Source: Mytilus edulis (Eukaryota; Mollusca; Bivalvia; Mytilida; Mytilidae). Taken from it: DNA of 64,000 nt. The position numbers were made by a program, and so were the translations under genes. The stretch is from contig NC_092344.1 of assembly GCF_963676685.1 (NCBI RefSeq), positions 95,076,749-95,140,748 of the forward strand, given 5' to 3'. The notes beneath the pieces are model-generated. The model saw nothing but the letters and a program-made list of their open reading frames with translations, was not told the DNA's origin and searched no databases. Each line of letters starts with the position of its first letter. Position 1 is the stretch's first letter. Below are positions 30,940-42,940 of the stretch, in pieces.

Positions 30940-31734
30940 AACCTTTGAGGACCGATTGCCCTCCTTTTCTCGTCGATCTTTTCCTTTATTCGTAATTCAC
31001 CGTCTCCTACTGACGAATGGGACATATATGTATTTGAAAGTTTTACGAAATACAGCTTAATCCTGGACTGATTCATTATATATCTGGGTTTTTGGTTCAT
31101 TTAGGTTGGTTTTGTCTATGTTTGGGATGCTTTTAATATGTGTGTTTGTTTTAAAAACATTCTCTTTTTTAATTCATTTTTGTCATAAATATTTTACATT
31201 TTGGAAAAACGGAATTGGAACTTTATGGAAAAGTTGTAAATATGTATTAAAATGTACGATCTGTATATATAAAGAAAAAAACAATGACTAATAAGATCTT
31301 CAAGCATGAACTGCTAAACTAATGTTTGTTTAGAGCTACTAGAAGCTTATTTTTTCCAGAATATCGAAGGAACTAGAATAATGTCTGCATGTGTTCAAAT
31401 TTATAAATTGATATGCAGTTGGCTTACTTAATAGGAATCAAGTTTCCATATATGATCCTTTATTCGAGAAGAAAACTTGATTTTGTTCTTGACTACGAAG
31501 ATATTGGTATCATATGGTTGTTTTATTCTATACAAGAACATGGTCTTAGGTGTCTTGGGAATTACATGACGTCACACAGAATATAGATTCTACGTTATGA
31601 ATCAGTTCGATACGATATCTTATCTTTAAAGTTTATTTGTTTGTACACAAATATAACCCAATTATCTATAACAATAGCAGCCAATGAATTGGTTAACTTT
31701 TTTTAATCACGTGACCGTAAACTTTTTATCAACT
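30940..31734. other. spacer upstream of the LURAP1-like gene
   Basis: AT-rich, with short chance frames only. A TGACGTCA-like ATGACGTCACAC occurs at about 31566. Confidence 0.4.
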
Positions 31735-31873
31735 TGAGGGTATTTAAAAGAACTTCAAATAGCGGATTTTGTTTATGCTTTCTATATTTAGTGGGAACTG
31801 TACAGGAAAAATATTCTTGGGTGACTTTAATTATTTTTTCTTCTTGTGGCTAAATTAAAATAAATACAAACCA
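31708..31873 (+). promoter_or_regulatory. candidate core promoter and 5' UTR of the LURAP1-like gene
   Basis: An E-box ATCACGTGAC at 31708-31717 and a TATA-like TATTTAAA at 31741-31748 lie about 130 bp upstream of the start codon. The start context is ACCAATGT. No experimental start is implied. Confidence 0.3.
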
Positions 31874-34732
31874 ATGTTGCTGGACATGAAAATGGAAAAG
31901 TCACAATCAGAGATTAACATAGCAACTGATTCTGAATCTGAGAGCAGTGAAGATGATAAATATGAAGCAGACATAGAATTCTCTAATGCGTGTAGACATT
32001 ATTATTTATCGCGACTTGAAGCAACTGAAAGTTTTAAAAAGGACCTAAAGAAAGAAGACACGGTCAAGAAATCTATTTCACCGAAACAACGGCGAAGGTC
32101 GACGATAGATGATAAAATGGAAACATTGAGAACAGAAATGGTAAGATTTAGATGTTGAATTGTTCCCTTAAATTATATTTCGACAAGCACGATTGGTCGT
32201 CTTCTCATATCCAAAGATTACTTATGTTATAAAGGCTTCACTTGTCGAATTATGATGTTCACTTTCCAAAATAAAAGTCACAAATAATTCAGATTGCGAA
32301 ATGATTGATTCAAGCATGTACATATTTATTGACGTTTGATATTCTGTTCCCAGAATCCAGGGGTGAAGTTTTAAAAGCCGATTATATGTTGACAATCACT
32401 GTCAATTGCTGTCACAAATACGGAATAAAACAATTAAATCAGATTATGAGACCAACTGTATTGACAAATGCTATTCTCCTTATTAGGGTGCTTATACTCA
32501 GTTACATTGCTAATAAATATCAAAATTGAGCGAATTTCTGTTGCTTAATCAAATATATATATATATTCATTGCTCCGTCATTATAATGTATCGGATAGGG
32601 AAGTATTATTAAACACATGCTATACACTTTATTTCATTTCTATATATTTTTCGCATAGACTTCTATGATTTAAATCCGTTTCAAGTATTTGACAGATCAG
32701 ATTGTCACACGTTACCGTGAAAAGACCAGTAATTTAACGTAATCCAAGGATAAGATTGAAATAATGATCCGAAAGTTTCGTCATTTTACACACATTATCC
32801 CAGACATTATCCTAATCCGATTGTTTAGGTTAATATAAATCAGAAGTTATTACCATGTAAACACTAAAATCGCATTAACTTAGTCCACCTCGCATGTTTT
32901 AATTAACTTTTTGTGTGAAAAAAAACCCAAATCCACCTGGATGTTAGGTGAGAACGAAATTCTACAGATGTTTTAATTATTATAGAAATTATATTTCACA
33001 CCACCTGCGTCAGAATTGATCTATTAACGATGACATTGAGCTCGTTAAGATATCTATTTCTCAAAAAAATCACTTTTCAACAATGAAATAACTAAAAATA
33101 AAGTAAACGTCTTATGGTCATCACATTTCGTGTGCTAGCAGACGTTCTAATGTGTTAGTAAGTAAATAAATGATCATAAATTGTTTATTTTAGTGACAAG
33201 TGTAATAGCAACGTCTCGAACATAGTATATGTATCTAAATAACACGACTAAAGTATACATTCGAGCATTAGGGTCTATAAGTCTCTTTCAAAACCATAAA
33301 AAAAATATTTCTTTTCTAACGAATTTTTCAAAAAATCGAAAAGTAAAAACTAGAATAAAAGTAAAAGTAAACTTTTTTTTGTTAAAATAGAATTATATAT
33401 AAGAATCGGAAAATATTTCAAATTATTTATTGCTCCAGAAAAAATATCTTTATCCCGCAAAATATATTTTATCATTTGAAAAGAGTTTATTTTTGAAAAG
33501 AGTTTAAATAAATACGAAATTCAATTACTAGTGTATTCGGTTAAGTATACACTAACAAAGCCCTGCAAAGTAACAAAAAGTATATGACACAAAATATTTA
33601 CGTTCCGAAAAAGTATGTAACATGAAGAAAAAAACAATTATACAAAGAAATTGCTTGATAAAGGAATTAACAGTATATTTCTGAAAACATTATGACGATC
33701 TTGTTAACCCTTTACCTTCTTTACCTTCACAAAGGACATAACTTTATTGTTTATACAATGCCTTTAAAACAAAACACAGTACATTCTATCTAAAAACAAA
33801 GATTCGTCAGCACGTTTGTGTCTTGTCATAACTGTCATCAAAATATGAATAAGAACACCGAAACTTTTAAAAAGAGAGATAAAGCATGAACCGCACACGT
33901 TAGTGATATGCACATTTGAAAAGAGTGTTGAAATTTAATACCAGAAAATCGTACGAAATATCAATAATCATAAACAAAAACGTGAAACAAAATATATTTC
34001 TTTTGTTTTACCGAAGACAATTAGTCTATGTCTGGTCAAAAATAAATCAGTGTATTTGAGTTAGCTACAATAGTTATTATATAGCGGAAAGAACAAAGGC
34101 GGCAAAATATAAATGTATCAAAAGCCAAAGATGAACTGTTTAGTCATTTGCCCTGTCTTGACAAAATAAACTGGTCAGTTAGTGCAGATGTTTATAATTG
34201 CACAGTATTTGTGGGAAAAGTCAACTAAAGTTACTAACTGACTGACTTGCTAGACTCAAGTAACTAAATTAATAAAATAACCAAATAAAGTTTGACATTT
34301 TTCGCATTATTTATATTTTTTTATCTTTCATTTCAGGCATCGTTAATGGACCAGGACGTATCTTTGATGAAACAATTATTAACATTAAACGAGACAATTA
34401 ACGAAATCAAACAAGGTCGTTTGTCGTCGTCAAGTAAAGGTTCTGTGAGTTCCCGCGGCTTTGTTAGTGGCAGTGATTGGTCAGTTTCAGAAATGTCAAT
34501 CTCACCGAATGACGAACCCACTTCATCTAAGTTAACTGGATATGTACCAACACATCCGAATAATTCAAATAATGCCAATGTAGAAAAAACACGTGATATG
34601 CCTAGCTGCAAAGAAGACAAAAAACAAATAAGTTTGACAGATTTGTGGAAAGTGCGAACACAGACATCTTTGACCTCTAACGATTCGGGTTATGTAGAGG
34701 ACCCCAATAATTTGCTTCAAACCGAAGTTTAA
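31874..34732 (+). CDS. LURAP1/FAM89-like leucine-rich adaptor protein, two exons
   Basis: Exon 1 is 31874-32140 (ends GAAATG|GTAAGA) and exon 2 is 34337-34732 (after TTTCAG). Phase 0 joining gives 220 residues. Residues about 78-112, spanning the junction, carry the family's leucine-rich helix: DDKMETLRTEM, then DVSLMKQLLTLNETINEIK, close in pattern to LURAP1 (DK-x-x-x-L-x-x-E-L ... QLVTLNE-x-I) and FAM89 (LRKEM ... MSLLCQL). A serine-rich segment and SDWSVSEMSI follow, recalling the SSDW-x-x-ES end of FAM89. The N-terminus is acidic (SESESSEDD). Vertebrate members act as cytoplasmic adaptors (LURAP1/LRAP35a in NF-kappaB and actomyosin regulation, LRAP25 with MRCK); this is family knowledge only. 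The 2.2-kb intron shows no feature. Confidence 0.72.
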
Positions 34733-34890
34733 ATGTAGTCATGTATTTCTCAATTTTAAGAGATGGTGCTAATTCAATGTGCAATATTTTTTATTTAATT
34801 TTTATTTTTCAAAGATTTGTTTACATAAAATATCTGAAAAACATTTGTATTTTATATTTGCATACTAGAAGAGCTTGTGAAAAAAAAATG

Positions 34891-35152
34891 TTACAGCCGA
34901 TTGCATTGAGTGTAGGTAAAGGTAATATTTTTGGTTAGCTTGCTTGCTATCTGAACTTATTAGGTTAGGTAAACTACCCTCCTTTAGGAGAAGACTAGTC
35001 CGACAGATAACCAATATATCTTTCTGTAGGACTAGGCTCCTTCGAAAGAAGGTTAGTATACCTTACCTAATAATGACTTCACGGTTCAATTAGCAAGCAA
35101 GCTAACCAAATATATAACCTTTACCTACACACTCAATGCAATCGGCTGTAAA
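34891..35152. mobile_element. 262-bp foldback element, probably within the LURAP1-like 3' UTR
   Basis: Inverted ends of about 65 bp are almost identical: TTACAGCCGATTGCATTGAG at the left and its complement at the right, continuing through GGTTAGCTTGCTTGCTA. The centre is also weakly self-complementary (CTCCTTTAGGAG, GACTAGTCC versus GGACTAGGCTCC). With TA taken as the target site, the ends read CAGCC...GGCTG, which would suit a Tc1/mariner-type MITE. It lies 159 bp beyond the LURAP1-like stop codon. Confidence 0.75.
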
Positions 35153-35236
35153 GCCACTTCGATTTTAACAATTGGGATATTTATATAATATCTTGATGTG
35201 TTGTTATCAGTTTGCAGTCTAATAATCATTTTTTTT

Positions 35237-36270
35237 CGCTCACCCGAGGGACCGAACTTCAATTGAGCTTTTCTCATCACTTTGCGTCCGTCGTCCGACA
35301 ACTTTTACAAGAATCTACTCTGTAACTCATTAGCCAATAGAAATCAAACTTGGCCACAATCACTTCATGTATTGTTGTATCTAGTTTTCGTAATTTAAAG
35401 ACAATGAATCCTGTAAGAATATATGCAATTTATTGTCTTTTTAAAAAGAAATTTTACTTTTTCTTCTTCAGTTTTTTGAAAACTATTATAGATAGAGAGG
35501 AACTGTATTTAGCAAAAAAGATCAACAAAACAAGATCTTCAAAAAAGTTTTATTCACAAAATCGTCAGTTGATTCCGTATAAAAGTTATTGTCCTCCATA
35601 ACGATGTTTTCCTCTTTTTTTTACGTTAGTGCCTCAAATTTTGAATGATAAAAACAGAAAAAACTTTAAATGCCAGAAATGATAAAAATTTAAGATATGC
35701 AAATAAGTCAACATTACCCAAATCGTCAGTCAGCTTTTTTATACGAGTAATTGTCCCGTAAATGCTGTTTCTTTTTGCTACCGTTTGTCTATAATCTTGA
35801 ATATTATAATAGAAAAATTGGAACTTTAAAAAGTAAAGATTAACATTATAGTTATTCAAGTACATCAAAATGGCCGAAATTGGCAGTCAACTCTATAGGG
35901 ATTATTTCCCTTTATTTATTATAACACTCATGTGTTTGCATTTTTGCGAACACTTTGGTGAATAAAGAAAGATAGGTCAACACAGCTGAAATTTTCCTTA
36001 TATGAGTTATTGTACTTTTTTTCATTTTGGGAAAAAGCTACAGGAGATAACGAGAAACTTAACAGTAAAAATGATCAGTTAACACAACCAATAAAACAGA
36101 GATTTTAGTCATTCTAGTCAACAATGTTAGAGAGTAGTCATTGCTTATAAGATTCAAATAGATACAGGAAAGCAATACATGCTCTTTATAGTCTCTTGTT
36201 ATATGGTCTTGAAAATGTTGAAGAGAGAAAAAATGTATCATAACGGATCATTCGGAGATATTGTCATCAC
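35237..36270 (+). repeat. AGCTCACC-family repeat, copy 4, strongly decayed
   Basis: CGCTCACCCGAGGGACCG, GAGCTTTTCTCATCACTTTG and CGTCCGTCGTCCGACAAC mark the head. Interior landmarks (ATTATAGATAGAGAGGAACT near 35490, GAGTTATTG-like blocks) are diverged and interrupted. No gene. Confidence 0.6.
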
Positions 36271-37076
36271 TTTGTGTAACTTTTACAACTTTCTTCTTCT
36301 GTGTAATTCAGACCAATCGGTCGGCAAAAGGTAGCCACCACCATTCTTAGAGTATTTAGTTTTCAATTGTTCATGTAGTAAAGATAGACGAGGACGAGAT
36401 ACCTTTACTCGATATGAATAAAGAGATTTGGTTTGCTTGCTAATGAGACAATTGTCCAACAGACTCGGAGTCATGTCTATGCTGACAAAAATAGTCAGAC
36501 GACTTCTTACAAGAGTGCTTATCTTCAAATGACGATGTTTTAAACCAAATAATCAATGTTTGCGTGTTTACTTGTATCTTGAGCACTTTGATAAAAAGAA
36601 GATTTTTTAAATAGCGAAAAAGATCAGGTGGACAAGATCTTTACATTTGTCAAATGTCCATATACATGTAAAAATGACGATTTCTTTACCTGTGTTTGCG
36701 TTGTTTTTACGAAAACTGTATGTGAATGGTAGAAACGACAAACGAAACCAACAAAAATATCAAACAAGACATGGTCTACAAATAAGTAAAATTTAATGAA
36801 ATCTTCAATCAAATATTTAATGGAATTATTACTTTTTTCTTCTTTTTTTTTGAGGGGGGGGGGGGGGGGGGGGTTAGCGAAAACTATAGTAGATACGAGG
36901 GAAATTCTCATGACTGGCATTCGAATTGACTTATTCAATTACTATTATCCCCTATTTTCACCATATTTAGCTGTTACATTGAAAAAGTAAAGTACACATA
37001 GAGAAAATTTAGCAATAAAATCTACAAAGTTCAAAACTTGACCAAAATCATTAATCGGCTCCTTATAAGAGTTATC
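36271..37076. other. repeat-derived spacer with a 20-G tract
   Basis: Decayed AGCTCACC-type pieces continue, and an uninterrupted run of 20 G occupies 36854-36873, preceded by a T-rich run. The G tract could form quadruplex DNA or simply mark an assembly-difficult site. Open frames crossing it are not credible. Confidence 0.5.
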
Positions 37077-37560
37077 ATAAAAATAAGAAGATGTGGCATG
37101 ATTGCCAGCGAGACAACTCTTTACTAGTGCCTAAATGGCGCAGAAGTTAAAAACCAAAGGTCACTGTACGGCCTTTAACAATGGGCAAAAAAATGGGAAA
37201 TTAAAGGTACCGAAATGACAATTGTAAATTAATTTAAACGAGAAAACTACCGACCGATTTATATACAAAACAATACTAAATAAAAAAACAAATATGATAT
37301 ACATCAACATACGACAACCACTGAATTACAGGCACCAGGGTGACTTGGAACAGGCACATACAAAATGTGGTTGGGTTAAACGTGTTTGTTATCGACAAAC
37401 CCTCATACTAACCTCGGACAGCAGTGTACCAGTACAACATAAGTACAAACTATAAAACAAGTTGAAAAGGGCTTAACAATACAAAACAAAAAATAACAAA
37501 AAAACATAAAATACACAAAGTACATTTGAGAGGAATCGCTGTAATGGATGGAAAACTCAT
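37077..37560 (+). repeat. mussel interspersed repeat, longer copy
   Basis: AAGAAGATGTGGCATGATTG, CGAGACAACTCTTTAC, AAGGTCACTGTACGGCCTTT, then CACCAGGGTGACTTGGAACA and TGTGGTTGGGTTAAACGTG. This is the same family as 5490-5650 and 7600-7905, carried further downstream. Confidence 0.65.
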
Positions 37561-40153
37561 ACAATACCTAAGATTCAATTAAATGTAGTTCTCAATATTT
37601 TTCGTTGACATAATGAAATAAAAAAAACAAATCTTGATGTATTTGATTTTAATTGAATTTTCGAAAAAGGTGTCATATTCCGATACATATTCATGACTTT
37701 CAAATTACAAACACTTCGATGACATATATATGCTGACATAAAGTTACTCTACTCATTTTAGCTCTGAAACATTCTGCTCATTTGGCGAGGTCAAGTGTGC
37801 GATCTTGACTTGCTGCTCTGCACAATTCAAAGCTGGTAGCGGAAGAAATTATTTTGAACGTGTTACATGTATTAACAATAATTCAGAAAATGTATTTTAA
37901 ACACTAAGCCATGATTTAATTACTTTTTTCCAATCATTATTTTAAAGTAGCCTAAATGATGGAGAATTCTGCGAAAACAGAGAACTTTTTTCACATGATT
38001 TTTTCCTTTCAGACTATTTAGAATTTATCACTATTAAATACTAATTATTTTACTAAGGCTCTGACCGCAAAACAATGATTTTTGTACTAGATCTATATAT
38101 GTAAACAGAACTGATCATTCGCTTCGAAAACTATCAATCTTTACTTCGGCTGATACGAGGCAAGATATATGTTCGAGAATTTAGAGTTCAAGTGTAATCA
38201 GATCGCCTCAGTTGCAAGTATGTTTTTGCACAGTTCATTGTTTATTTATTTCAGAACAACTCAACTATCCCATCAATAATGCTTCTGCTGAAAAGGTCGT
38301 TGAAAGCCTTTTCGACTGCCTGGAAGAAGAACAAAATTTGGCGGTGTTTCGAGATTTCTTTTTTTTTGTAGCCAACTTGAATCTTAACATTATTGACCAA
38401 AAAAAATCAACATGAAAGAAATGGATCGAGAAGAAGCAAAATATGAAACTTCCATAATCTGACCGATTTTTTTCTAAATGAATGGATTGAAGGCAAATAT
38501 ACTAAACTTTAGAAAGGATCAGACCACACAATTTGAAAAGTTGCAAAAAATGTCTTTCAATGTTATTGATATTCATTTTTTATAAATTATCAATAAGTTG
38601 TTGAAAAGAAATATTTAGATAATTTGTAATGGTTAGTAGTTCCATTCTAGACCCAGTAGAAATCAGGATACATAACAATAAGGGGTGTCATCACTAATCA
38701 TAATAGAACAAAGCCGATGGCCGACTTACATTGTGTTAACTCATACTTGCTTGCATGTGACTGACAAGCTTAACAAAAATAGATATATAACATATCTTGA
38801 TAATAGTAACCTATATCTTCTCAAATGAATTGATAAGAATAGACATATTTTATAGCTACCTAGCCTATTTTGTTCTAATTTCCATTAGACAAGTTTTATC
38901 TGGAAATGAAAGTAAGGTTTTATCCAATAAGTTGTGAATACTTTGAATTCACCAGATAGGTATTCAGGTATTTATTCTGGTGAAGTACGTGACAATTTTC
39001 GTCAAAATTACGCGCACTCGCCTTTTTGATGAGTGGCCCTTTTTGCTGGGTGTCCGTTTTTTTGTGTTCCACTATACTATCAATTTTGTTAAGGTCAAAT
39101 TCAAACATTTTAATATGAAATACCAAATTATTTATAAAAAAAAAATGGTAGTAAATGCCATTGACGGATAGATTGAGACGAAATATTTCCTAAAATTTCT
39201 GAAAGAATAGTAAAAATTAGAATGACTTTATGTCAGAAATGTTGCAATTCTGAACAATTCAGAGTGAGTATTATCTCACTACCTGTTGAAAACTAAAATA
39301 GCAAAACTCCCGAACTCAAAGGATAATTCAAACAGAAAGCCCTTAAACAAGTGGCAAGTCATTAAAATACAAAGTGATGAAACAAAACATACTTTTACTA
39401 CTTGAAATTCGACTTCAATGTTACTATAAAACTGTTACAACGCCTATACTTGTTGTATTTTAATGTCACTTTGCGCTATAATTACTTGACTGTGGTCCTC
39501 TTCTACTGCAGTTTGTCTAAAGTTCCAGTTGGATCAGAATTTGAATGAACGGCTATAGGTGTAGAGAAAAAGTTTACCATGTAGTCACAGTAACATGTTA
39601 AGTTCAATCGTATTTGCCGCAAAAAAAATAAATAAATAAAACCCAAACTAATGGACCTTATATTTAACACGTATTAGACCTGTTAACTATTTTAGATTAA
39701 ATACTACGAGAAACATTGCTCATATAAAAAAGAAGATGTGGCATGCAGTCTATTTTACGTAGTGAGACGTTTTCCACCAATTTTTTTTCACCTCCACATC
39801 CCAATTGTTTGAACCATAATAGAAATTATGTAGAGGTTTAGGTCGGATTTAACTGAGGCAGTCTTTTAAAGTAACATCTGCATGCAGGTCAACGTGATAG
39901 CCACATACTAGTACTACATTGTTCAGATTTAAGAAGAGAATTGACATATGCCAAATATGATAGCCACAAAATGTACTTACGAAGAGCTTGATCACACTAG
40001 GAAAGAATGTTTAGAGTTTGTCAGGACGAGGAGGAATGTTTAGAAAGTATAGCGCTAATCCATCACTGACGATTAATGTTCATCGTATACCTACGACTAA
40101 TTTAGAAATTTCTACAAATGGCTTGATGTTTAAAACAGTGTTTGGGTTACATT
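37561..40153. other. AT-rich spacer with one exon-like fragment
   Basis: Apart from the possible exon at 38255 I see no feature. A second short fragment of the agatgtggcatg repeat occurs at 39733-39750. Confidence 0.4.
38255..38415 (+). other. possible exon or gene relic, unrecognised
   Basis: A good acceptor (TTTATTTATTTCAG) precedes a frame with protein-like composition: NYPINNASAEKVVES, then LFDCLEEEQNLAVFRDFFFF and VANLN, ending at TGA 38413. The alternating hydrophobic pattern suggests helices. I cannot assign a family, and no partner exon is visible nearby. Confidence 0.2.
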
Positions 40154-40158
40154 TAGGT

Positions 40159-42647
40159 CACGGCCGACACTCGGCTAACCGAGAGATTGGTCGGTTAATC
40201 TCTATTGAGTATACGGCTATATCGGCGGCTGGTCTGTTAATCGGGTTGGTTATACGTCTGTTAACAGTAAAACGCTTAATTTAATGTTAAACTATATTAA
40301 ATATACAGATTTTTGGCATGTTATAAGAACCAAATAAAAAAAAGAAAAGTGTCTGACAAAATGATATCTATCATAGAACATGTTGCACTTGTAAAAACAT
40401 TTCTTAGTCTGCCCAGTTTTCAGTAAAACTAAAAGGCGTCGCGCAAGTATGTAGTATTTATGTTTATACGCATAGCAATTTTTTTTAATAAAAGGCGAAA
40501 CAAACAAATTTAGATATCATTTAAAGGACAAAAAATAGTACTGTGGTTCTAAAAAATAAATTGACATTAGTAAATATTTCATAATTGTAAAATAACGTGA
40601 ATAATACCACGTTTTAGTGGAAATTATTGGAATAAAGTCTGTAAATGGGTTGGACAATTGAAATTGTGTCAGTTAAGAGTTATTTAGCCACGACAATAGT
40701 TTTGCTACCTTTATATTTTCCCCTTGAAAAATTTAAGAATGAGATGTTCCTGAGTAAACTAAAATGACAATACGGTGCCACAATTTCCTAGAAAGAGCAT
40801 TTTTATTTTGACTTTCTTTGCATTTTATTGAAGGGTGTGTCACTTCAATATAGCGTGATATGGATTGACCTCTGGAATATGCATGATTTTTTTATTGACG
40901 ACTTCAATCAGCCTTAATTTTTGTGTCTGTTCGAAGTAGCACGTTCTCAATTCCGACTAAAAGTGTCTTTCTAATACAACACAGGGTACATATAACGTGT
41001 TCTCGTTCACATATGAACATGATATTTGTCACTCGAGTTTTAAACCCTAATTCGTCAGCATCATCCAATTGGTTCTTTTCTTCTATTACTTAATCATATG
41101 TTGTTTACAAATCACTCTAAAGAAGTAAACGGAAATGAGCGAATGCAGAGCTGCATTTGGTTATTTTAAGTTTCAATTCATTTTATTCCGTTTAGTTCCT
41201 TTCTACATAAGTGCAGAAGACTACAGTTGTCTATGATGGCCGGTGAAGTCCATTTCGCGTTTTCGCGACTTCGCCTTTCATATTCTAAAGGGCGAAAACG
41301 CGAAAACGCGAAGTTGAAAACGAGAAATCGCGAAGTCGAAAACGAGAAATCAGTTTCGCGTTTTCGCCATATATAATATGTAGGGCGAAAACACTAAAGT
41401 GCTGAAACGCAAAATGGCATTAACCAGCCACCATAGTTGTCCGCATGTTAACTTCTAGAATTTGTCATCAATATAAGTACATTGCAATCCGTTACTGTTT
41501 CAACAGCCATCGGTGTTTCATGTGTGTATTCTTAAACAAGTATTATTTTTTTTCACGTTTTTAGCAATGTATTACTCTCTACTGTCCTTATATATTATTC
41601 TATATTCTGCGTTTCCATCCAGATTCCCGTGTATACCATGAGGGTCCGGATTGGGGGTATTGTTTATTTCTGTATTCTTCAAATTGTTATGTCATTTTTT
41701 TCTACATTTTATTTATCTCACTCATTATTCTTTCTTTATTTTTCATATTTTTTCATCCCAATATATTTTACTTACTGATGTTTAGTTACATTACGACGTT
41801 TATCTCTGATTTATATACTGGTTACCAAATGGCAATGCAGATGACAAATTTGTGTCATTCATGACAATTAAACAGAATCAACATGATATATGCGATCATT
41901 CTTGGATGAAATTAATATTACTTTAATATTACACTTTTTGAAACCATTTTTATCAATTTTTAATTGCATGTGTTGTTTCCGTGTATGTTATGTTTCATTG
42001 CTCATGTGTTGTTTTCGTATATTTTAGACGCTCGTCTTGAGCCTACTCATTTGATCCGATAACACCCCATATAGCAATAAAATTATACTTTTATTGCCGT
42101 TCATAACTCTTAACAGACCAATTAACAGACCGGGTTTTATACATCCGACCCATTAACAGACCAGGTTTTAAATAAAGATTGATTTATGTCACCAAAATAC
42201 AGATTTTCGTGTAGATTTTTCACACATTGATATCAATATGGTTAACAAACATAATGCCTTTCTTTTTTCGATGTTCAAAATATTGAATCCAAGTAAATTT
42301 AACCAATGTGTCATTTTGTGTACATTTTATGTGTGTAAAATGTGTATAAATTTATTGATGAGTAACCCGCCTTTTCATTTTATAGATCGTACATCGAAGC
42401 TAGAAAAATAATAATTACACCACTGAATTCAGTACATTGAATTGTTTTGTTAGACATGGATACTTTTTATGATGAAAATATATTTAGAAAGTTATACAAT
42501 GAAACATGCTGAACTTTCAATTATTTTCTCGATATCACCTGATTAACAGACTTTAGCCAACCCGATTAACAGACCAACCGCCGATATAGCCGCATACTCA
42601 ATAGAGATTAACCGACCAATCTCTCGGTTAGCCGAGTGTCGGCCGTG
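40159..42647. mobile_element. 2,489-bp non-autonomous TIR element with 5-bp target duplication
   Basis: The termini read CACGGCCGACACTCGGCTAA and TTAGCCGAGTGTCGGCCGTG and extend inward about 90 bp with only a few mismatches (TATAC/TATGC, GGCTGG/GGTTGG). TAGGT occurs directly outside both ends (40154-40158 and 42648-42652), a clean 5-bp duplication. The ends contain an inner palindrome TAACCGAGAGATTGGTCGGTTA (split here: TAACCGAGAG / ATTGGTCGGTTA). Near 42112-42170 the unit TTAACAGACC recurs three times. No transposase frame is present. A 5-bp duplication together with CAC termini resembles Transib/RAG-type elements, but this is only suggestive. Confidence 0.85.
41232..41435. mobile_element. 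204-bp MITE nested in the 2.5-kb element
   Basis: The ends TATGATGGCCGGTGAAGTCC and (in reverse) TATGGTGGCTGGTTAATGCC form imperfect inverted repeats. GTTGTC lies directly outside both ends (41226-41231 and 41436-41441), a 6-bp duplication. The interior consists of repeated GCGAAAACGCGAA in both orientations, making it CpG-rich and highly self-complementary. Confidence 0.75.
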
Positions 42648-42940
42648 TAGGTGCTTCATCGCTGTTTGGTTAATTTCATGAAATGAACTAGCATCAAGAC
42701 ATTCTTTATTCACAATTATACTTCTTTTCATTTGGTTTTCGTGTGCATTGGTTATTTGGTGTCACCATGATGGGTAATGACCCATTTCTGTTTCGACTCG
42801 TGAATTAAAAAAAAATAAATGCTATCACAGGGGGAGAAATTTATAGAAAATAATCTCATATATCTAGTAAACTATATAACAATTAATAAAATATTTAAAC
42901 ATGTGCCAATAAGAGAACAAATAAATGAATAAATAAAACT

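Noticed and set aside
34333-34620. 95-codon minus-strand frame
   Set aside because: It is antisense to the LURAP1-like second exon and lacks any motif.
40018-40284. Open frame on the plus strand, with a matching peptide at 42543-42731 on the minus strand
   Set aside because: Both read through the inverted termini of the 2.5-kb element, so the shared peptide reflects the terminal repeat and not a protein family.
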